Assembly (NCBI RefSeq): GCF_013248905.1
Contig: NZ_JABRVS010000001.1
Coordinates: 2,232,001 to 2,296,000 of the forward strand
Length of the DNA stretch: 64,000 nt
Direction: 5' to 3'
Origin: Shewanella sp. VB17
GTDB lineage: Bacteria; Pseudomonadota; Gammaproteobacteria; Enterobacterales; Shewanellaceae
A program made the position numbers and the translations under genes. Below, piece by piece: positions 47,889 to 60,400 of this stretch. Within the stretch, counting starts at the first letter, position 1; each line of letters opens with the position of its first letter. The notes beneath the pieces are model-generated. The model ran no database searches. It worked only from the letters and a program-made list of their open reading frames with translations, and was not told the origin of the DNA.

Positions 47889-48308
47889 TTATTATCCTTG
47901 TAGGCAGCAATAGGGGTTTTGTTGAATAAAATTGGCGTTAAAGAACCCATTTTATATAGCGTTAATCTGTTGAGTTGTTTAGCTGATCCTCAACACGCTT
48001 AGCATCAGTCTATTATTTAGACGATGTAAAATGTGATTTAACGTGTCATGTTATGATTTTATAACTGATACTTAGCTGGTACAGTCTGCAAGATTTGCTT
48101 CATTTGGCGTCAGTATACGTGAGGTTTTGTGGTAAACAAGTTGCAGCTAAATACTGAATTTTTGATTTTTGCATCGAAATTCACAAAAAAACCTTGCTAG
48201 ATGACTAATAATGAAATAATAGTTTTTAAATAAGCAAAAAAATATTTTACATTTTATCTATGTATGATTAAAAATTGACTTAACGATACAAATAAAAGAG
48301 GGATTAAC
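47889..48308. other. Intergenic region between divergent astB and topA
   Basis: About 420 bp of AT-rich DNA without a plausible gene. It must hold the astB promoter and any regulatory sites of topA upstream of the promoter listed at 48309; I recognise no operator. Confidence 0.5.
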
Positions 48309-48337
48309 TTGAAACTATCGAGACAACACTCTATATA
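48309..48337 (+). promoter_or_regulatory. Sigma-70 promoter of topA
   Basis: TTGAAA (48309-48314), 17 bp, TATATA (48332-48337). An in-frame ATG at 48337 overlaps the -10 box and so would not be on the transcript, which supports the start at 48385. Confidence 0.6.
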
Positions 48338-48384
48338 TGGAGCCAATTTCCAATTTTTTGAGACTTTTTGGCGCAAATCATTCT

Positions 48385-51039
48385 ATGGGTAAATCGCTAG
48401 TTATTGTCGAATCACCGGCCAAAGCCAAGACTATTAATAAATATCTCGGCAAAGATTACATCGTGAAATCGAGTGTGGGTCATATTCGTGACCTACCAAC
48501 ATCATCCACTGCAGAAGCGAATGTGGCGACAAAAACGCCAGCTGAAGTGAGGAAGATGTCTCCTGAAGACAAAGCAGTTTATAAGAGTAAAAGAGCGAAA
48601 CAAGCGCTGGTTACTCGAATGGGTGTCGACCCTGATAATGGCTGGAAAGCTAAGTACCAGACACTGCCGGGTAAAGAGAAAGTGGTTAAGGAGCTGCAGA
48701 CTTTAGCTGAAAGCGCCGATCATATTTTTCTCGCAACCGATTTGGATAGAGAGGGAGAGGCCATTGCTTGGCATCTCCAAGAAGTGATTGGTGGGGATAG
48801 ATCTCGTTATCAACGAGTTGTTTTTAATGAAATCACTAAATCAGCTATTCAGGATGCATTTAGTCAACCTGCAACGCTAGATACCAATATGGTCAACGCA
48901 CAGCAAGCGCGCCGTTTTCTTGATCGTGTTGTTGGTTTTATGGTTTCCCCTCTGCTTTGGAAAAAAGTAGCAAGGGGGCTTTCAGCTGGCAGAGTGCAGT
49001 CTGTCGCGACCCGTTTAGTGGTCGAAAAAGAAGGTGAGATTAAGGCGTTTGTACCAGAGGAATTTTGGGATATATATGCAAACTTAAATACACTGACTAA
49101 CGATGTGCTTAAAATGGAAGTGGTTAAATTCCAAGATAAAGCATTTAATCCTGTTAACGAGTTGCAAGCTCAAACTGCTGTGACAGCATTATCGCAGTCA
49201 AGTTTTGTGGTTGCTGCTCGTGAAGATAAAGCCACGTCGAGTAAACCTTCAGCGCCTTATATCACCTCTACGTTGCAGCAGGCTGGCAGTACCAGATTGG
49301 GCTTTGGTGTTAAGAAAACGATGATGATGGCTCAACGTTTATATGAAGCGGGTCATATTACCTATATGCGTACGGACTCAACTAACTTGAGTCAAGAAGC
49401 GGTAGACAATGTTCGTGAGATGATCAGCAAAGAATTTGGTGATAAGTATCTTCCTGATGCACCTATTCGTTATGGCAGTAAAGAGGGAGCTCAAGAGGCT
49501 CACGAAGCGATTCGTCCTTCAGATGTTTCTGTCCATGCAGCCAGCATGAAAGACATGGAGCGAGACGCACAGCGTCTGTATGAATTAATTTGGCGTCAGT
49601 TTGTTTCTTGCCAAATGACCCCAGCCAAATATGATGCGACCCGTCTTTCAGTGAAAGCGGGTGAATATGAGCTTAAAGCAACGGGTCGGACATTACGTTT
49701 TGATGGTTGGACGCGAGTTCAAACTGCAGTTAAAAAGAAAAATGAAGAAGAAAGTACCTTGCCAGTGGTGGCTAAAGGTGATGTGCTTTCTTTAGAAGAG
49801 TTGTTGCATAAGCAGCACTTTACCAAGCCACCAGCAAGATACAGTGAAGCCTCTTTAGTTAAAGAGCTTGAAAAGCGGGGGATTGGCCGTCCATCAACTT
49901 ATGCAACAATTATTTCGACCATTCAAGACCGTGGTTATGTGAAGGTTGAAAACCGTCGTTTTTATGCTGAAAAGATGGGAGAAATCGTCAGTGAAAGTTT
50001 AGTTGGTAGTTTTAAAGAATTGATGAGCTATGACTTTACTGCGAGCATGGAGCAAACCCTAGATGATGTTGCTAAAGGTGAGCTTGAGTGGAAAAAAGTA
50101 CTTGATGGCTTTTATCAAGATCTGACCAAGCAACTTGATCAAGCTGAGTTAGCACCTGAAGAGGGAGGCATGCGGCCTAACGAAATGGTGTTAACCGATA
50201 TTGAGTGTCCAACGTGTGCAAGGCCGATGGGGATCCGTACTGGAACAACAGGCGTGTTCCTTGGGTGTTCAGGCTATGCGTTACCGCCAAAAGAGCGCTG
50301 CAAAACAACAATGAACCTAACCTCAGGCGAAGAAGCGGTTAGTGAGAATAGTGAAGATGCAGAAACAGATGCATTACGTGCTAAACATCGTTGTGGCGTG
50401 TGCGGTACAGCAATGGACAGCTACCTAATCGATGAGACACGTAAGCTTCATGTTTGTGGTAACAATCCTATTTGTGATGGATATGAAGTTGAGTTAGGAC
50501 AGTTTAAGATTAAGGGCTATGAAGGACCCATCATTGAATGTGATCGTTGCAGTCATGATATGGAACTGAAAAATGGTCGATTCGGTAAGTATTTTGGTTG
50601 TACTAATTCTGAATGTAAAAATACGCGTAAGCTGTTAAAAAGCGGTGAAGCTGCACCACCAAAAGAAGATCCTATACATCTTCCTGATCTCAAGTGTACT
50701 AAATCTGATGGTTACTTTGTACTTAGGGATGGCGCAGCGGGGATCTTTATGGCTGCAAGTACTTTTCCTAAATCACGTGAAACACGTGCCCCTTTAGTTG
50801 AAGAGCTTGTCACATATCGAGCGTTACTCTGGCCTAAATATGCTTATTTAGCAGATGCACCAGTTGAAGACAATGACGGTAATAAAGCCACGGTACGTTT
50901 TAGTCGAAAAACGAAAGAACAATATGTAGCCACTGATGTTGACGGCAAAGCGAGTGGTTGGACATCCAAGTACATTGATGGCAAGTGGGTGACAGAATCT
51001 AAGAAAAAAGTGAAGTCTAAAGCGAAAGATAAAGAGTAA
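48385..51039 (+). CDS. topA: DNA topoisomerase I
   Basis: TopA relaxes negative supercoils by transient single-strand breaks. The 884-residue protein has the Toprim domain '[19 protein letters not shown]' and '[17 protein letters not shown]', the active-site Tyr in '[12 protein letters not shown]' (near residue 320), '[19 protein letters not shown]', and three C-terminal zinc ribbons ('CPTCARPMG', '[11 protein letters not shown]', '[10 protein letters not shown]'), then a basic tail. ATG 48385 gives the family N-terminus '[13 protein letters not shown]'. It has no clear ribosome site, but the promoter position rules out the upstream ATG. Confidence 0.96.
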   Translation: MGKSLVIVESPAKAKTINKYLGKDYIVKSSVGHIRDLPTSSTAEANVATKTPAEVRKMSPEDKAVYKSKRAKQALVTRMGVDPDNGWKAKYQTLPGKEKVVKELQTLAESADHIFLATDLDREGEAIAWHLQEVIGGDRSRYQRVVFNEITKSAIQDAFSQPATLDTNMVNAQQARRFLDRVVGFMVSPLLWKKVARGLSAGRVQSVATRLVVEKEGEIKAFVPEEFWDIYANLNTLTNDVLKMEVVKFQDKAFNPVNELQAQTAVTALSQSSFVVAAREDKATSSKPSAPYITSTLQQAGSTRLGFGVKKTMMMAQRLYEAGHITYMRTDSTNLSQEAVDNVREMISKEFGDKYLPDAPIRYGSKEGAQEAHEAIRPSDVSVHAASMKDMERDAQRLYELIWRQFVSCQMTPAKYDATRLSVKAGEYELKATGRTLRFDGWTRVQTAVKKKNEEESTLPVVAKGDVLSLEELLHKQHFTKPPARYSEASLVKELEKRGIGRPSTYATIISTIQDRGYVKVENRRFYAEKMGEIVSESLVGSFKELMSYDFTASMEQTLDDVAKGELEWKKVLDGFYQDLTKQLDQAELAPEEGGMRPNEMVLTDIECPTCARPMGIRTGTTGVFLGCSGYALPPKERCKTTMNLTSGEEAVSENSEDAETDALRAKHRCGVCGTAMDSYLIDETRKLHVCGNNPICDGYEVELGQFKIKGYEGPIIECDRCSHDMELKNGRFGKYFGCTNSECKNTRKLLKSGEAAPPKEDPIHLPDLKCTKSDGYFVLRDGAAGIFMAASTFPKSRETRAPLVEELVTYRALLWPKYAYLADAPVEDNDGNKATVRFSRKTKEQYVATDVDGKASGWTSKYIDGKWVTESKKKVKSKAKDKE

Positions 51040-51062
51040 AGTCAGAGGTACGTGTTTGTATG

Positions 51063-51101
51063 AGTACTAAGCTTGATAATAAAAAAGCTTAGTACTTTTT
51101 G
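51063..51101 (+). terminator. Terminator of topA
   Basis: A 12-bp perfect stem AGTACTAAGCTT/AAGCTTAGTACT with a 10-base loop, followed by TTTTG. Confidence 0.9.
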
Positions 51102-51144
51102 ATACATTCTACATTATCTTGAGAGACTTTGGGATTAGAGCAAA

Positions 51145-51168
51145 AAAGCCAGTCGTTTGACTGGCTTT
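51145..51168 (-). terminator. Terminator of the reverse-strand gene at 51187
   Basis: AAAGCCAGTC, loop, GACTGGCTTT; on the reverse strand the stem is followed by a T run, so it ends the reverse-strand transcript. Confidence 0.85.
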
Positions 51169-51186
51169 ATATTTATTAAGCTTCCA

Positions 51187-51960
51187 TTACCATTTCTTTT
51201 TTTGTTGAAATAGAACATCAATATCTTTTTCTTCTTTATCTTGTTGTACAACAGGAGCTGATTCTTTTTGCGCGCCACTGATCTCTTCTAACAATGCTTT
51301 TGCTTCATCGACTTTACGGCCAATAAAAGGGTCATTTGGTGTTTGTGCTTTAATGGCCTGAAGCGTTGAAAGGGCTTTGGTTACCATTTGCTTTGCTGTG
51401 CCGTATTGTTTAGTTGCGCAGGACATTTTTGCTCTTGAAAGCATTGACTCTACATTGATACGTAATTGGAGACTGTCTATTCTGCCCTCTTCTTCGCTGA
51501 AGATACCCATGCTGACTTTGCCTTTATTATGTTCAGATCGTAGTATGGCTTTTAGTTTTTTGAGGACCTGAACTAACGCTAACACCTGTTTGTCATTGTC
51601 GGGAAGCCTAAATCCTTCGATAGGAGGCGTATTTTGAGTGCCGTTGCTTATGTTTGTGACTTGACCGCTGATATCATTGAGACGACGTTCATAATCGGCG
51701 ACTTGAGTCCCTGCCATGCCTTTGGCAATTTTTAGCGCGTCTCTTACGCGCTTATAAAGCACCAAAATAATTTGTGATGAACAAGGGAACATGCTCGATT
51801 GAGACAGGATCTCTTCTGTTTCATCGATTATAGCTCGTTGCCTTGCCAACTCCACTCTCCGTTCAGCCTCCGCACGTTCTTTTTGTTGTTGAATGACGTT
51901 AATCCCGATAACGAGAAATAAGAGGACACCAATAAGGACCAGAACCAAAGTAAATATCAT
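51187..51960 (-). CDS. Membrane-anchored coiled-coil protein of unknown function
   Basis: This 257-residue protein has one N-terminal transmembrane helix (residues 2-22, 'IFTLVLVLIGVLLFLVIGI') and then a long, mostly helical cytoplasmic part with heptad-like stretches (about 25-50, 80-110 and 125-230) and a Lys-rich end. I do not recognise a named family. Its place between topA and cysB, convergent with topA and divergent from cysB, is one I associate with Shewanella relatives, but that is memory and not checked. An envelope-linked scaffold is possible. Confidence 0.75.
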   Translation of the reverse strand: MIFTLVLVLIGVLLFLVIGINVIQQQKERAEAERRVELARQRAIIDETEEILSQSSMFPCSSQIILVLYKRVRDALKIAKGMAGTQVADYERRLNDISGQVTNISNGTQNTPPIEGFRLPDNDKQVLALVQVLKKLKAILRSEHNKGKVSMGIFSEEEGRIDSLQLRINVESMLSRAKMSCATKQYGTAKQMVTKALSTLQAIKAQTPNDPFIGRKVDEAKALLEEISGAQKESAPVVQQDKEEKDIDVLFQQKKKW

Positions 51961-52184
51961 AGACCTACCATCAAATAAGCGATTCTTTAATGCTACTATA
52001 AATCAATAGTCTAGCATACTTATCTTAGTCTAGGATTTTGCTTATGTCGTGTGATTCTCGTGAACTCTATGTTATATTCCATATTGATTTAATTTTTACC
52101 GTGAACTATAACTTATTCTTATAGTTAATTAAGCATATAGACCTAATAAAATCAGCGTTGATTTGAGGTCAAATTGAAGGATAA

Positions 52185-53162
<978 letters not shown>

Positions 53163-53175
53163 AACGAAATTAGCC

Positions 53176-53207
53176 AAAAAAACTCGTCATATTGACGAGT
53201 TTTTTTA
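53176..53207. terminator. Bidirectional terminator between cysB and sdaA
   Basis: AAAAAAACTCGTCA and TGACGAGTTTTTTT arms with A and T runs on both sides, between convergent genes. Confidence 0.9.
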
Positions 53208-53224
53208 TGGATAAGAATGTCAGG

Positions 53225-54601
53225 CTAGCACTCTACGATATTAACGGCTAAACCACCTTTTGCGGTTTCTTTATACTTGCTACGCATATCTTTACCTGTA
53301 TCCATCATGGTTTTAATGACTTTATCCAATGATACTTTGTGATTTCCATCGCCATGCAATGACATTCTTGAAGCGTTAATCGCTTTTACTGCACCCATTG
53401 CATTACGTTCGATACAGGGAACTTGTACTAACCCACCGACAGGATCACAGGTAAGTCCCAAATTATGTTCCATTCCAATTTCAGCAGCATTTTCAACATG
53501 CTCAATCGTTCCACCCATTATTTCTGTTAATGCACCAGCAGCCATTGAGCAAGCAACGCCAACTTCACCCTGGCAACCCACTTCTGCGCCAGAGATAGAG
53601 GCATTTTTCTTATAAAGAATGCCAATAGCGGCAGCAGTTAATAGGTAACGGCAACAGACTTCCATATCCACTTCTTGAACAAACATATCGTAATAACTGA
53701 GCACTGCGGGAATGATCCCAGCAGCTCCGTTTGTTGGTGCGGTAACCACGCGATCACCGGCAGCATTTTGCTCATTAACGGAGAGTGCAAATAGGTCAAC
53801 CCAATCCAATGCCGTTAAAGGGTCGACGCTGTTTTTTCCTTCAGCTTTTAAACGACGGTACATGGCGGGAGCACGGCGTCTCAGTTTTAGACCGCCAGGT
53901 AATATTCCTTCTTTTTGGTAGCCACGTTCAATGCAGGTTTTCATGGTCTGCCAGATAGCCCATAATTGGTGTTTAATGTCACTTTCAGGTCTTGCACTAA
54001 GCTCATTCTCCATCATCAGTGAAGAGATGCTTAAGCCATTTTCAGTACACAGTGCTAATAACTGTGCAGCACTATTAAAATCAAAGGGAGCGGATTCTAT
54101 CGGGGCAGCTGGCGATGCATCGCGTGCTAGTATTTCATCTTGATCTAAAATAAAGCCGCCACCGACTGAATAATAAGTACGTTCGAATATGCATTCACCT
54201 TGGCTATAGGCATAGAGTGTCATGGCATTGGCATGAGCGGGAAGACTCTTTCGTCTATGATAAGTAATACTCGCTTCTCGTGTAAAAATGACTTTTTTAC
54301 CGCTTGCCATTAGGAGTTGCTGGCTGTGATGTACAGCGTCTAAAATCTCATCGATGGTATCAGTATCTACTGTATCAGGTGATTCACCCATTAGACCTAA
54401 GATCACAGCTTTCCCCGTGCCGTGACCTTTGCCTGTTTGGCCTAATGAACCAAATAATTCTGAACGCAATTCATCAGTTGTGCTTAACAGACCTGATTTT
54501 TCAAGATCTTGAATAAAAATATTACCGGCTTTCATTGGGCCTACAGTATGTGAACTTGAGGGGCCAATGCCTATTTTGAACATGTCAAATACGCTAATCA
54601 T
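53225..54601 (-). CDS. sdaA: L-serine dehydratase (iron-sulfur, single chain)
   Basis: This enzyme deaminates L-serine to pyruvate and ammonia with a [4Fe-4S] cluster. The 458-residue protein starts '[21 protein letters not shown]' (shown in part), with beta-domain '[21 protein letters not shown]', and the alpha domain with '[20 protein letters not shown]', '[16 protein letters not shown]' and '[22 protein letters not shown]', which supply the cluster cysteines. It is the length of E. coli SdaA/SdaB. Confidence 0.95.
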   Translation of the reverse strand: MISVFDMFKIGIGPSSSHTVGPMKAGNIFIQDLEKSGLLSTTDELRSELFGSLGQTGKGHGTGKAVILGLMGESPDTVDTDTIDEILDAVHHSQQLLMASGKKVIFTREASITYHRRKSLPAHANAMTLYAYSQGECIFERTYYSVGGGFILDQDEILARDASPAAPIESAPFDFNSAAQLLALCTENGLSISSLMMENELSARPESDIKHQLWAIWQTMKTCIERGYQKEGILPGGLKLRRRAPAMYRRLKAEGKNSVDPLTALDWVDLFALSVNEQNAAGDRVVTAPTNGAAGIIPAVLSYYDMFVQEVDMEVCCRYLLTAAAIGILYKKNASISGAEVGCQGEVGVACSMAAGALTEIMGGTIEHVENAAEIGMEHNLGLTCDPVGGLVQVPCIERNAMGAVKAINASRMSLHGDGNHKVSLDKVIKTMMDTGKDMRSKYKETAKGGLAVNIVEC

Positions 54602-54916
54602 GTCTCAAACCTTATTTGTTTTAATTGTTATGTCTGTACTCTCTAATACTAGGTTAATTTTCTTCAAGATTAATCAATAAAAAGGAAAAAACCATGGTAT
54701 GGTGATCGTGATAGACTGTGGTTTTGTATTGATAATTATCCCACACTTTTTAATATGGCTTATCATGAGTTTTTTTAATTGATATTTTAAGATTAGATAA
54801 ACTAATGTTATTTCTAATGCTTTTTGTTTTTATATTGTTGTTTATATATATGTTTTTTTGATTAATGAAAGATAAGTCACTTTAGTTCATTATTTTATTT
54901 TATAACAGGAGAAAAT
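54602..54916. other. AT-rich intergenic region between divergent sdaA and nagZ
   Basis: About 315 bp, very AT-rich near nagZ, holding two divergent promoters that I cannot place with confidence. No gene or RNA is seen. Confidence 0.5.
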
Positions 54917-55936
54917 GTGAGTTATTTAATGCTTGATTTGCTTACAACGCAAGCTTCTGAAGAGGAATTACTTCAATTACAGCATCCTATGGTAGGGGGG
55001 GTGATATTATTCAGTCGTAATTTTTCTGATCGTACACAACTAATGTCATTAATTGAGTCTGTTCGTTCGGTACGATCGGAACTTATCATTGCTGTTGATC
55101 ATGAGGGAGGACGAGTCCAAAGGTTTAGAGATAGTTTTACCAGTATCCCTGCAATGGGAGATATTCTTCCATGTGCTGCTGGTAACATGTGTCTTGCAAA
55201 AAACTGGGCTGTTGAGTTGGGGTTTCTCATGGCCATAGAGCTACTTGCATGTGATATAGATTTGAGTTTTGCGCCGGTACTTGATCTCAATCGAGTGAGT
55301 GAAGTGATAGGCAAGCGTGCATTTAGTGCTGAGCCTAGTGAAGTGATTGAGCTTGCTGAGAGCTTTATTGACGGTATGCATCAAGCTGGTATGGCATCGG
55401 TGGGCAAACATTTTCCGGGGCATGGAAGTGTGGTCGCAGATTCTCATGTAGCCCAGCCTTATGATGAACGCAGTGCTGCAGAGATATTTGATATAGATAT
55501 GTTGCCATTTCAATATTTGATTGAAAGAGGTCAATTGCAGGGGGTGATGCCAGCACACGTGATTTATTCAAAACTTGACCCGAATCCTGCTGGTTTTTCT
55601 TCATTTTGGTTGCAAGATATCCTAAGAGGCAGACTTGATTTTAAAGGGGTTATATTCTCAGATGATTTGGGGATGAAAGGCGCTGGTGGTGTGGGTGATT
55701 ATAAAGCGAGAGCGCAAGCTGCACTTGATGCTGGCTGCAACATGATTTTAATTTGCAATGATGCCAAAGGGGCAAGTGAAGTGCTTAATGAGCTAACATG
55801 GCCTACAGCATTACCTGAATATCCAGCTCAGCGGTTAAAACCTGATGTTGAAAAGGTTGCAGTGGCTCTGCAAAATAGTGATCGGTGGTTACAAGCAAGA
55901 GAACTTGCCATGACATTGATTAAACATGAATCTTAA
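54917..55936 (+). CDS. nagZ: Beta-N-acetylhexosaminidase NagZ
   Basis: NagZ removes N-acetylglucosamine from anhydromuropeptides in cell-wall recycling in the cytoplasm. The 339-residue GH3 protein has 'VDHEGGRVQRF', the catalytic loop 'GKHFPGHGSVVADSHVAQP' with the Asp-His pair, 'MPAHVIYSKLD', and the nucleophile Asp in 'VIFSDDLGMKGA'. The start is GTG with AGGAG 6 nt upstream; the adjacent ATG is directly followed by a stop. It is family length. Confidence 0.95.
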   Translation: MSYLMLDLLTTQASEEELLQLQHPMVGGVILFSRNFSDRTQLMSLIESVRSVRSELIIAVDHEGGRVQRFRDSFTSIPAMGDILPCAAGNMCLAKNWAVELGFLMAIELLACDIDLSFAPVLDLNRVSEVIGKRAFSAEPSEVIELAESFIDGMHQAGMASVGKHFPGHGSVVADSHVAQPYDERSAAEIFDIDMLPFQYLIERGQLQGVMPAHVIYSKLDPNPAGFSSFWLQDILRGRLDFKGVIFSDDLGMKGAGGVGDYKARAQAALDAGCNMILICNDAKGASEVLNELTWPTALPEYPAQRLKPDVEKVAVALQNSDRWLQARELAMTLIKHES

Positions 55937-56190
55937 TTTATACCCCCAATACTCTATGATCGGAAAATCAGTTCGGCTTGAAGAATATGTCGATATTGCC
56001 AATCATTCAAGTATTGTAAAATCCCTAAAACGAATATATTCTCCATTAAAAATACGGCCAAGCCAGTGAAAAATTCGACTGTTTACGCTAACAGCTCTTC
56101 TCTTTTATGCGTCTTCTGTGTCTGTTTTTTTTGATCTATCACACGGACTGGTTTATCTTCATAGAAGATGCTAAGCGAGTTGGGGTTAGT

Positions 56191-56463
56191 ATGAAGCGAG
56201 TGATAATCAATGTTGAGGGCAAAGTACAGGGAGTTTATTTTAGGCGTTTTACACAATCCAAAGCCATTGAACTCGGTATTACAGGTTATGTGATGAATGA
56301 TGCCAATGGTTCTGTCAATATCTTAGCTCAAGGGGCATTGTCAGCGGTGGACCATTTTATTGAGTGGTGCCGTATAGGCTCACCACAAGCGCAAGTCGAT
56401 AAGGTGTATGTTCAAGAAGATGAGGAGGATGAGATCTACCTCGACTTCTCGATTCTACCTTAG
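56191..56463 (+). CDS. acyP: Acylphosphatase
   Basis: This 90-residue enzyme hydrolyses acyl phosphates. It shows the catalytic Arg in 'GKVQGVYFRRFTQ' and the catalytic Asn in 'GYVMNDANGSV'. The longer in-frame start at 56107 adds a hydrophobic stretch foreign to the family, so ATG 56191 is taken, with only a GGGG-like site upstream. It is convergent with csiV, 8 bp apart. The 254 bp between nagZ and this gene hold nothing I recognise. Confidence 0.92.
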   Translation: MKRVIINVEGKVQGVYFRRFTQSKAIELGITGYVMNDANGSVNILAQGALSAVDHFIEWCRIGSPQAQVDKVYVQEDEEDEIYLDFSILP

Positions 56464-56470
56464 AAAGTGA

Positions 56471-57418
56471 TTAATTCAATACATTGACAGTGGTTTTATT
56501 CGTCCTATTTATCGGTTGTTCCATCTTTCTTATTTGCAAAATCATGCCCATCTTTGGGTGATCAAAATAATGGATCTCGTCACTTCGGACTCTACGGTTC
56601 TGTGCCAATGGAAAAGCATAGAGAAATGGAACGGTTTTACTGTGTTCTTCTATGATTCCATTAATATTATTTTGCGAAATATCAAGGTCTTTTTTTCCTT
56701 CTTCTCTTAAGTGTAGAGTGGTTTCAACATACAGAAAATGATTAAGGTAAATGTTGATCATCCCGTCTATTTTCCAGACTGGTTTGTGAGTGTTAGCGGG
56801 GTAGCTGGCAGTTAAAAAGTTGAACTCTGGTATCGCTAATTCCGATTGATGGGCTTGTATTGTCTGACCATTCATTTCAAATCGATCGGAGAAATCTTGT
56901 CCAGAATAGAGTCTAACAGGCTTAGCTTTATGCCGCGGTAACATCGATTGTTGCCAAGTCATATGAAGTAAACTTTTATTACCCGGCTCTCTACTCAATT
57001 TGCGTATAATGTCATTAAATTGATTTTGTTCACTCGACAGTAAAATTGGCGGCCCATTAGGACGACCATATTGCTTTGTTGCAGAGGCTATATTGACTGG
57101 GATCTCGACGGAATGGCTGACTTTGGTTGATTCTAATTGCTGATCGCACATGTCAGCATTTATTGCCCAATCATTGGATGAACATCCCTTTAAGCCTAAG
57201 CTTGCACCTGTAATATCGGTACTGTAAAGCGGGGATATAAGGTCGACTGCTTTTTTAGTGTTTGGAATCGTGACTTTTTCAGGACTGAGTTCCTGATTAT
57301 GTCCGTGACCTCGTTCAAATAAGTAGACCTCGACTTCAAACCAGCGCTCATTTTGTGCATAAGCTTGGTTTATCGAGAGTATGCCTATTATTAGGAGGGA
57401 TAAAATTTTCTGTAACAC
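56471..57418 (-). CDS. csiV: CsiV-like periplasmic protein
   Basis: This 315-residue exported protein has a signal peptide ending 'NQAYAQ' and the CsiV start 'RWFEVEVYLFERG', with 'LLHMTWQQSMLPRHKAKPVRLYSG' in the middle (shown: LLHMTWQQ; KPVRLYSG) and 'INIYLNHFLYVETTLHLREEG' near the C-terminus. In Vibrio cholerae CsiV activates PBP1a through LpoA in peptidoglycan synthesis. The GTG at 57418 has GGAG 6 nt before it, overlapping the mfd stop region; the TTG at 57430 is less likely. It lies directly after mfd, as in other marine gammaproteobacteria, and is probably translated from the same mRNA. Confidence 0.88.
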   Translation of the reverse strand: MLQKILSLLIIGILSINQAYAQNERWFEVEVYLFERGHGHNQELSPEKVTIPNTKKAVDLISPLYSTDITGASLGLKGCSSNDWAINADMCDQQLESTKVSHSVEIPVNIASATKQYGRPNGPPILLSSEQNQFNDIIRKLSREPGNKSLLHMTWQQSMLPRHKAKPVRLYSGQDFSDRFEMNGQTIQAHQSELAIPEFNFLTASYPANTHKPVWKIDGMINIYLNHFLYVETTLHLREEGKKDLDISQNNINGIIEEHSKTVPFLYAFPLAQNRRVRSDEIHYFDHPKMGMILQIRKMEQPINRTNKTTVNVLN

Positions 57419-57419
57419 A

Positions 57420-60400
57420 TTAGTCTCCAAGACGATGTTGTGATAGTTGTCCCAACAGCAATTTAACCAGAGCCAGTCTGTCCGAATGAGATTCTGTGGG
57501 AATAATGAATTTTAACTTATTCGGGCCATCCATTCGATAGTTTTGTGGCTGGTTTTGCAGTAAACCAATAATAAAGCCAGGATCGACCTTGTGATCATCA
57601 TTGAACTCCACACTGCCACCTTTAGCATGCATTTCTAATTTCTTTATCCCTAATGCCGTCGCTTGATGCTTATAGAGGGTCAGTTCCATTAGGTTTTTGG
57701 TTGAAGATGGTAACAGCCCGAAACGGTCTATTAACTCTACTTTGAGCTCATTGAGTGCCGTTTCTGTTTCGCAATTGGCGATCCTTTTGTAGAGAGAGAG
57801 TCGAATATTGACATCGTGAACAAAATCTTCAGGCAGTAATGCAGGGATACGCAGTTCGATTTCGCATTGATGCCTTAACATCTGACTTAAGGAAGGCTCT
57901 TTTCCTTCTTTTAAGCATTTAACGGCATCTTCCAACATTTCCATGTAGAGGGTGAAACCGATTTTTGAAATATGCCCACTTTGTTCATCGCCTAAGAGTT
58001 CACCTGCGCCACGGATCTCTAAATCTTGTGTGGCTAACATGAATCCTGCACCGAGATCTTCTAATGCACCAATCGCTTCGAGACGCTTTCTTGCATCTTT
58101 AGTCATGCTTTTTGGATGTGGCGTCATTAAATAAGCATAAGCTTGATGATGAGAACGTCCAACACGTCCCCTGAGTTGATGAAGTTGGGCGAGACCAAAT
58201 TTGTCGGCTCGTTCAATGACGATAGTATTCGCCGTGGGGACATCAATACCCGTTTCTATAATAGTGGTGCAAACTAATACATTGAATTTATGATGATAAA
58301 AGTCAGACATAACTTTTTCAAGCTCACGCTCACGCATTTGCCCATGAGCTGTTGTTACACGGGCTTCCGGTAGCAACTCACTTATTTCAGCAGCGCGTTT
58401 CTCGATCGTTTCCACGGTATTATGCAGAAAGTATACCTGTCCTCCACGTAAAATTTCACGTAATAGGGCTTCCCTGATAGCTGCAGCGTCATACTCTCTA
58501 ATAAATGTTTTAACCGATAAACGTTTTGCCGGTGGGGTGGCAATAATCGATAAATCTCGCATGCCTGACATGGCCATATTTAGGGTTCTAGGGATCGGCG
58601 TCGCGGTTAATGTGAGAATATCAACATTGGCTCTTAATGCTTTAATTTTTTCTTTTTGGCGAACACCAAATCTATGTTCTTCATCTATCACCAATAAACC
58701 AAGATTTTCAAATTTGGCATCCGATTGGAGCAATTTATGGGTACCAATCACAATATCGACTTTACCCGAGGTGAGTTCTTCCATGATCCCTTTTTGTTCT
58801 TTGGCTGTTTTAAAGCGGGATATCACCTCAATTTTCACCGGCCAATCGGCAAATCTATCTTTGAAATTTTCAAAATGTTGTTGGGCTAATAGAGTGGTAG
58901 GGACTAAGATTGCAACCTGTTTACCATCATTAACTGCAACAAATGCCGCACGCATAGCGACTTCCGTTTTACCAAAGCCTACATCACCGCACACCAATCT
59001 GTCCATGGCGATCGGTGAACTCATATCGGTGATAACCGCATTGATTGATGTTTCTTGATCGACGGTTTCTTCGAAGGGGAAACTATGACAAAATTGAGCG
59101 TATTCTTCTTGGTCAATATGGCAAGCATCACCTGGTCTAGCTTGTCTTCTGGCATAAACATCAAGTAGCTCAACCGCAACGTCGCATATTTTTTCAATGG
59201 CTTTTTTCTTGGCTTTTGCCCAGCTTTCATTGCCTAACTTATTGAGGTTGGCTTCTTCATCTGGCCCAACGCTGTATCGACTGATGAGATGTAATGATGC
59301 AACGGGGACATAAAGTTTGTCGCCACCCGCATATTCAAGCTTGAGGTATTCAGCCACTAAGCCGCCCGTGTCTAAGGTTTCTAAGCCTTGATAGCGTGCG
59401 ATACCATGATCGAGATGAACAATAGGTTGACCTACTTTGAGTTCTGCGAGATCTTTTACTAGTGCATCACTGCTTATCTGTCTTTGTTTATCTCGACGTC
59501 GTGTTTGAGATATGCGATGACCGAATAATTCAGTTTCACAAACAAAACTGAAGGTTGTCCCTTGAGCATTTTCAATAATGCAGCCTTTGGACAAGGGGGA
59601 AACGATGAGGCCGATTTCGGCTTTAGACTCGACGAAATCATCTAAATGTGTGAATATTTTAGGGGTGAGATCGATCTTACTAAATAGCTCTAATAATGCT
59701 TCTCGGCGACCTTCCGATTCAGCACTAAATAGCACTTTTTTACCTTTAATCATATATTCTTGTAACAGGTTTAATGGCTGTTTAAGTTTATGATTGGCGG
59801 TTAATTCAGGCAAAGATTCGAGCTTAGCACAGTGATCTTGTTCTTGACTGCGGCCTATTTTTAAGTAGGTTTTGGGCAGGGTCTTAAAAGCTGAAAAAAG
59901 CTGCTCGGTGAGTAAATAAAGCGCTTTCGGTGGCAATAAAGGACGCAAAGGATCAACTCGTCTATCTTCATAACGCTGTTCAACTTCTGCTAAATGGGCT
60001 TTGGAGGCGCCTTCTAAATCACCAATACTGATCAATTGTGTTTTTTCTGGAAGATAATCAAACAGGTTAGCTGTGTCGTCGAAAAAAAGCGGGAGATAGT
60101 TTTCTATGCCAGCGGGGAGAATTTTACGGCTGACCATTTGATAGATAGATTCAGGCTCTTTGACGAGTACGTTGAACTGACGTCTATAGCCTTGCCTAAA
60201 CTTTTCAATCGCAGCATCATCGGTAGGGAATTCTTTTGCAGGCAATAAACGTATTGACTCAATTGTGCCACTGGACCTTTGAGTCTCAGGATCGAAATGT
60301 CTTATCGATTCAACTTCATCATCAAATAACTCAATGCGATATGGCTGATTTGATCCCATAGGGAAAAGGTCAATAATGGACCCGCGAATGGCAAATTCAC

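Noticed and set aside
48337..48384. Longer N-terminus for TopA from an ATG at 48337
   Set aside because: That ATG overlaps the TATATA -10 box of a well-spaced promoter, so it would not be transcribed; the family start is at 48385.
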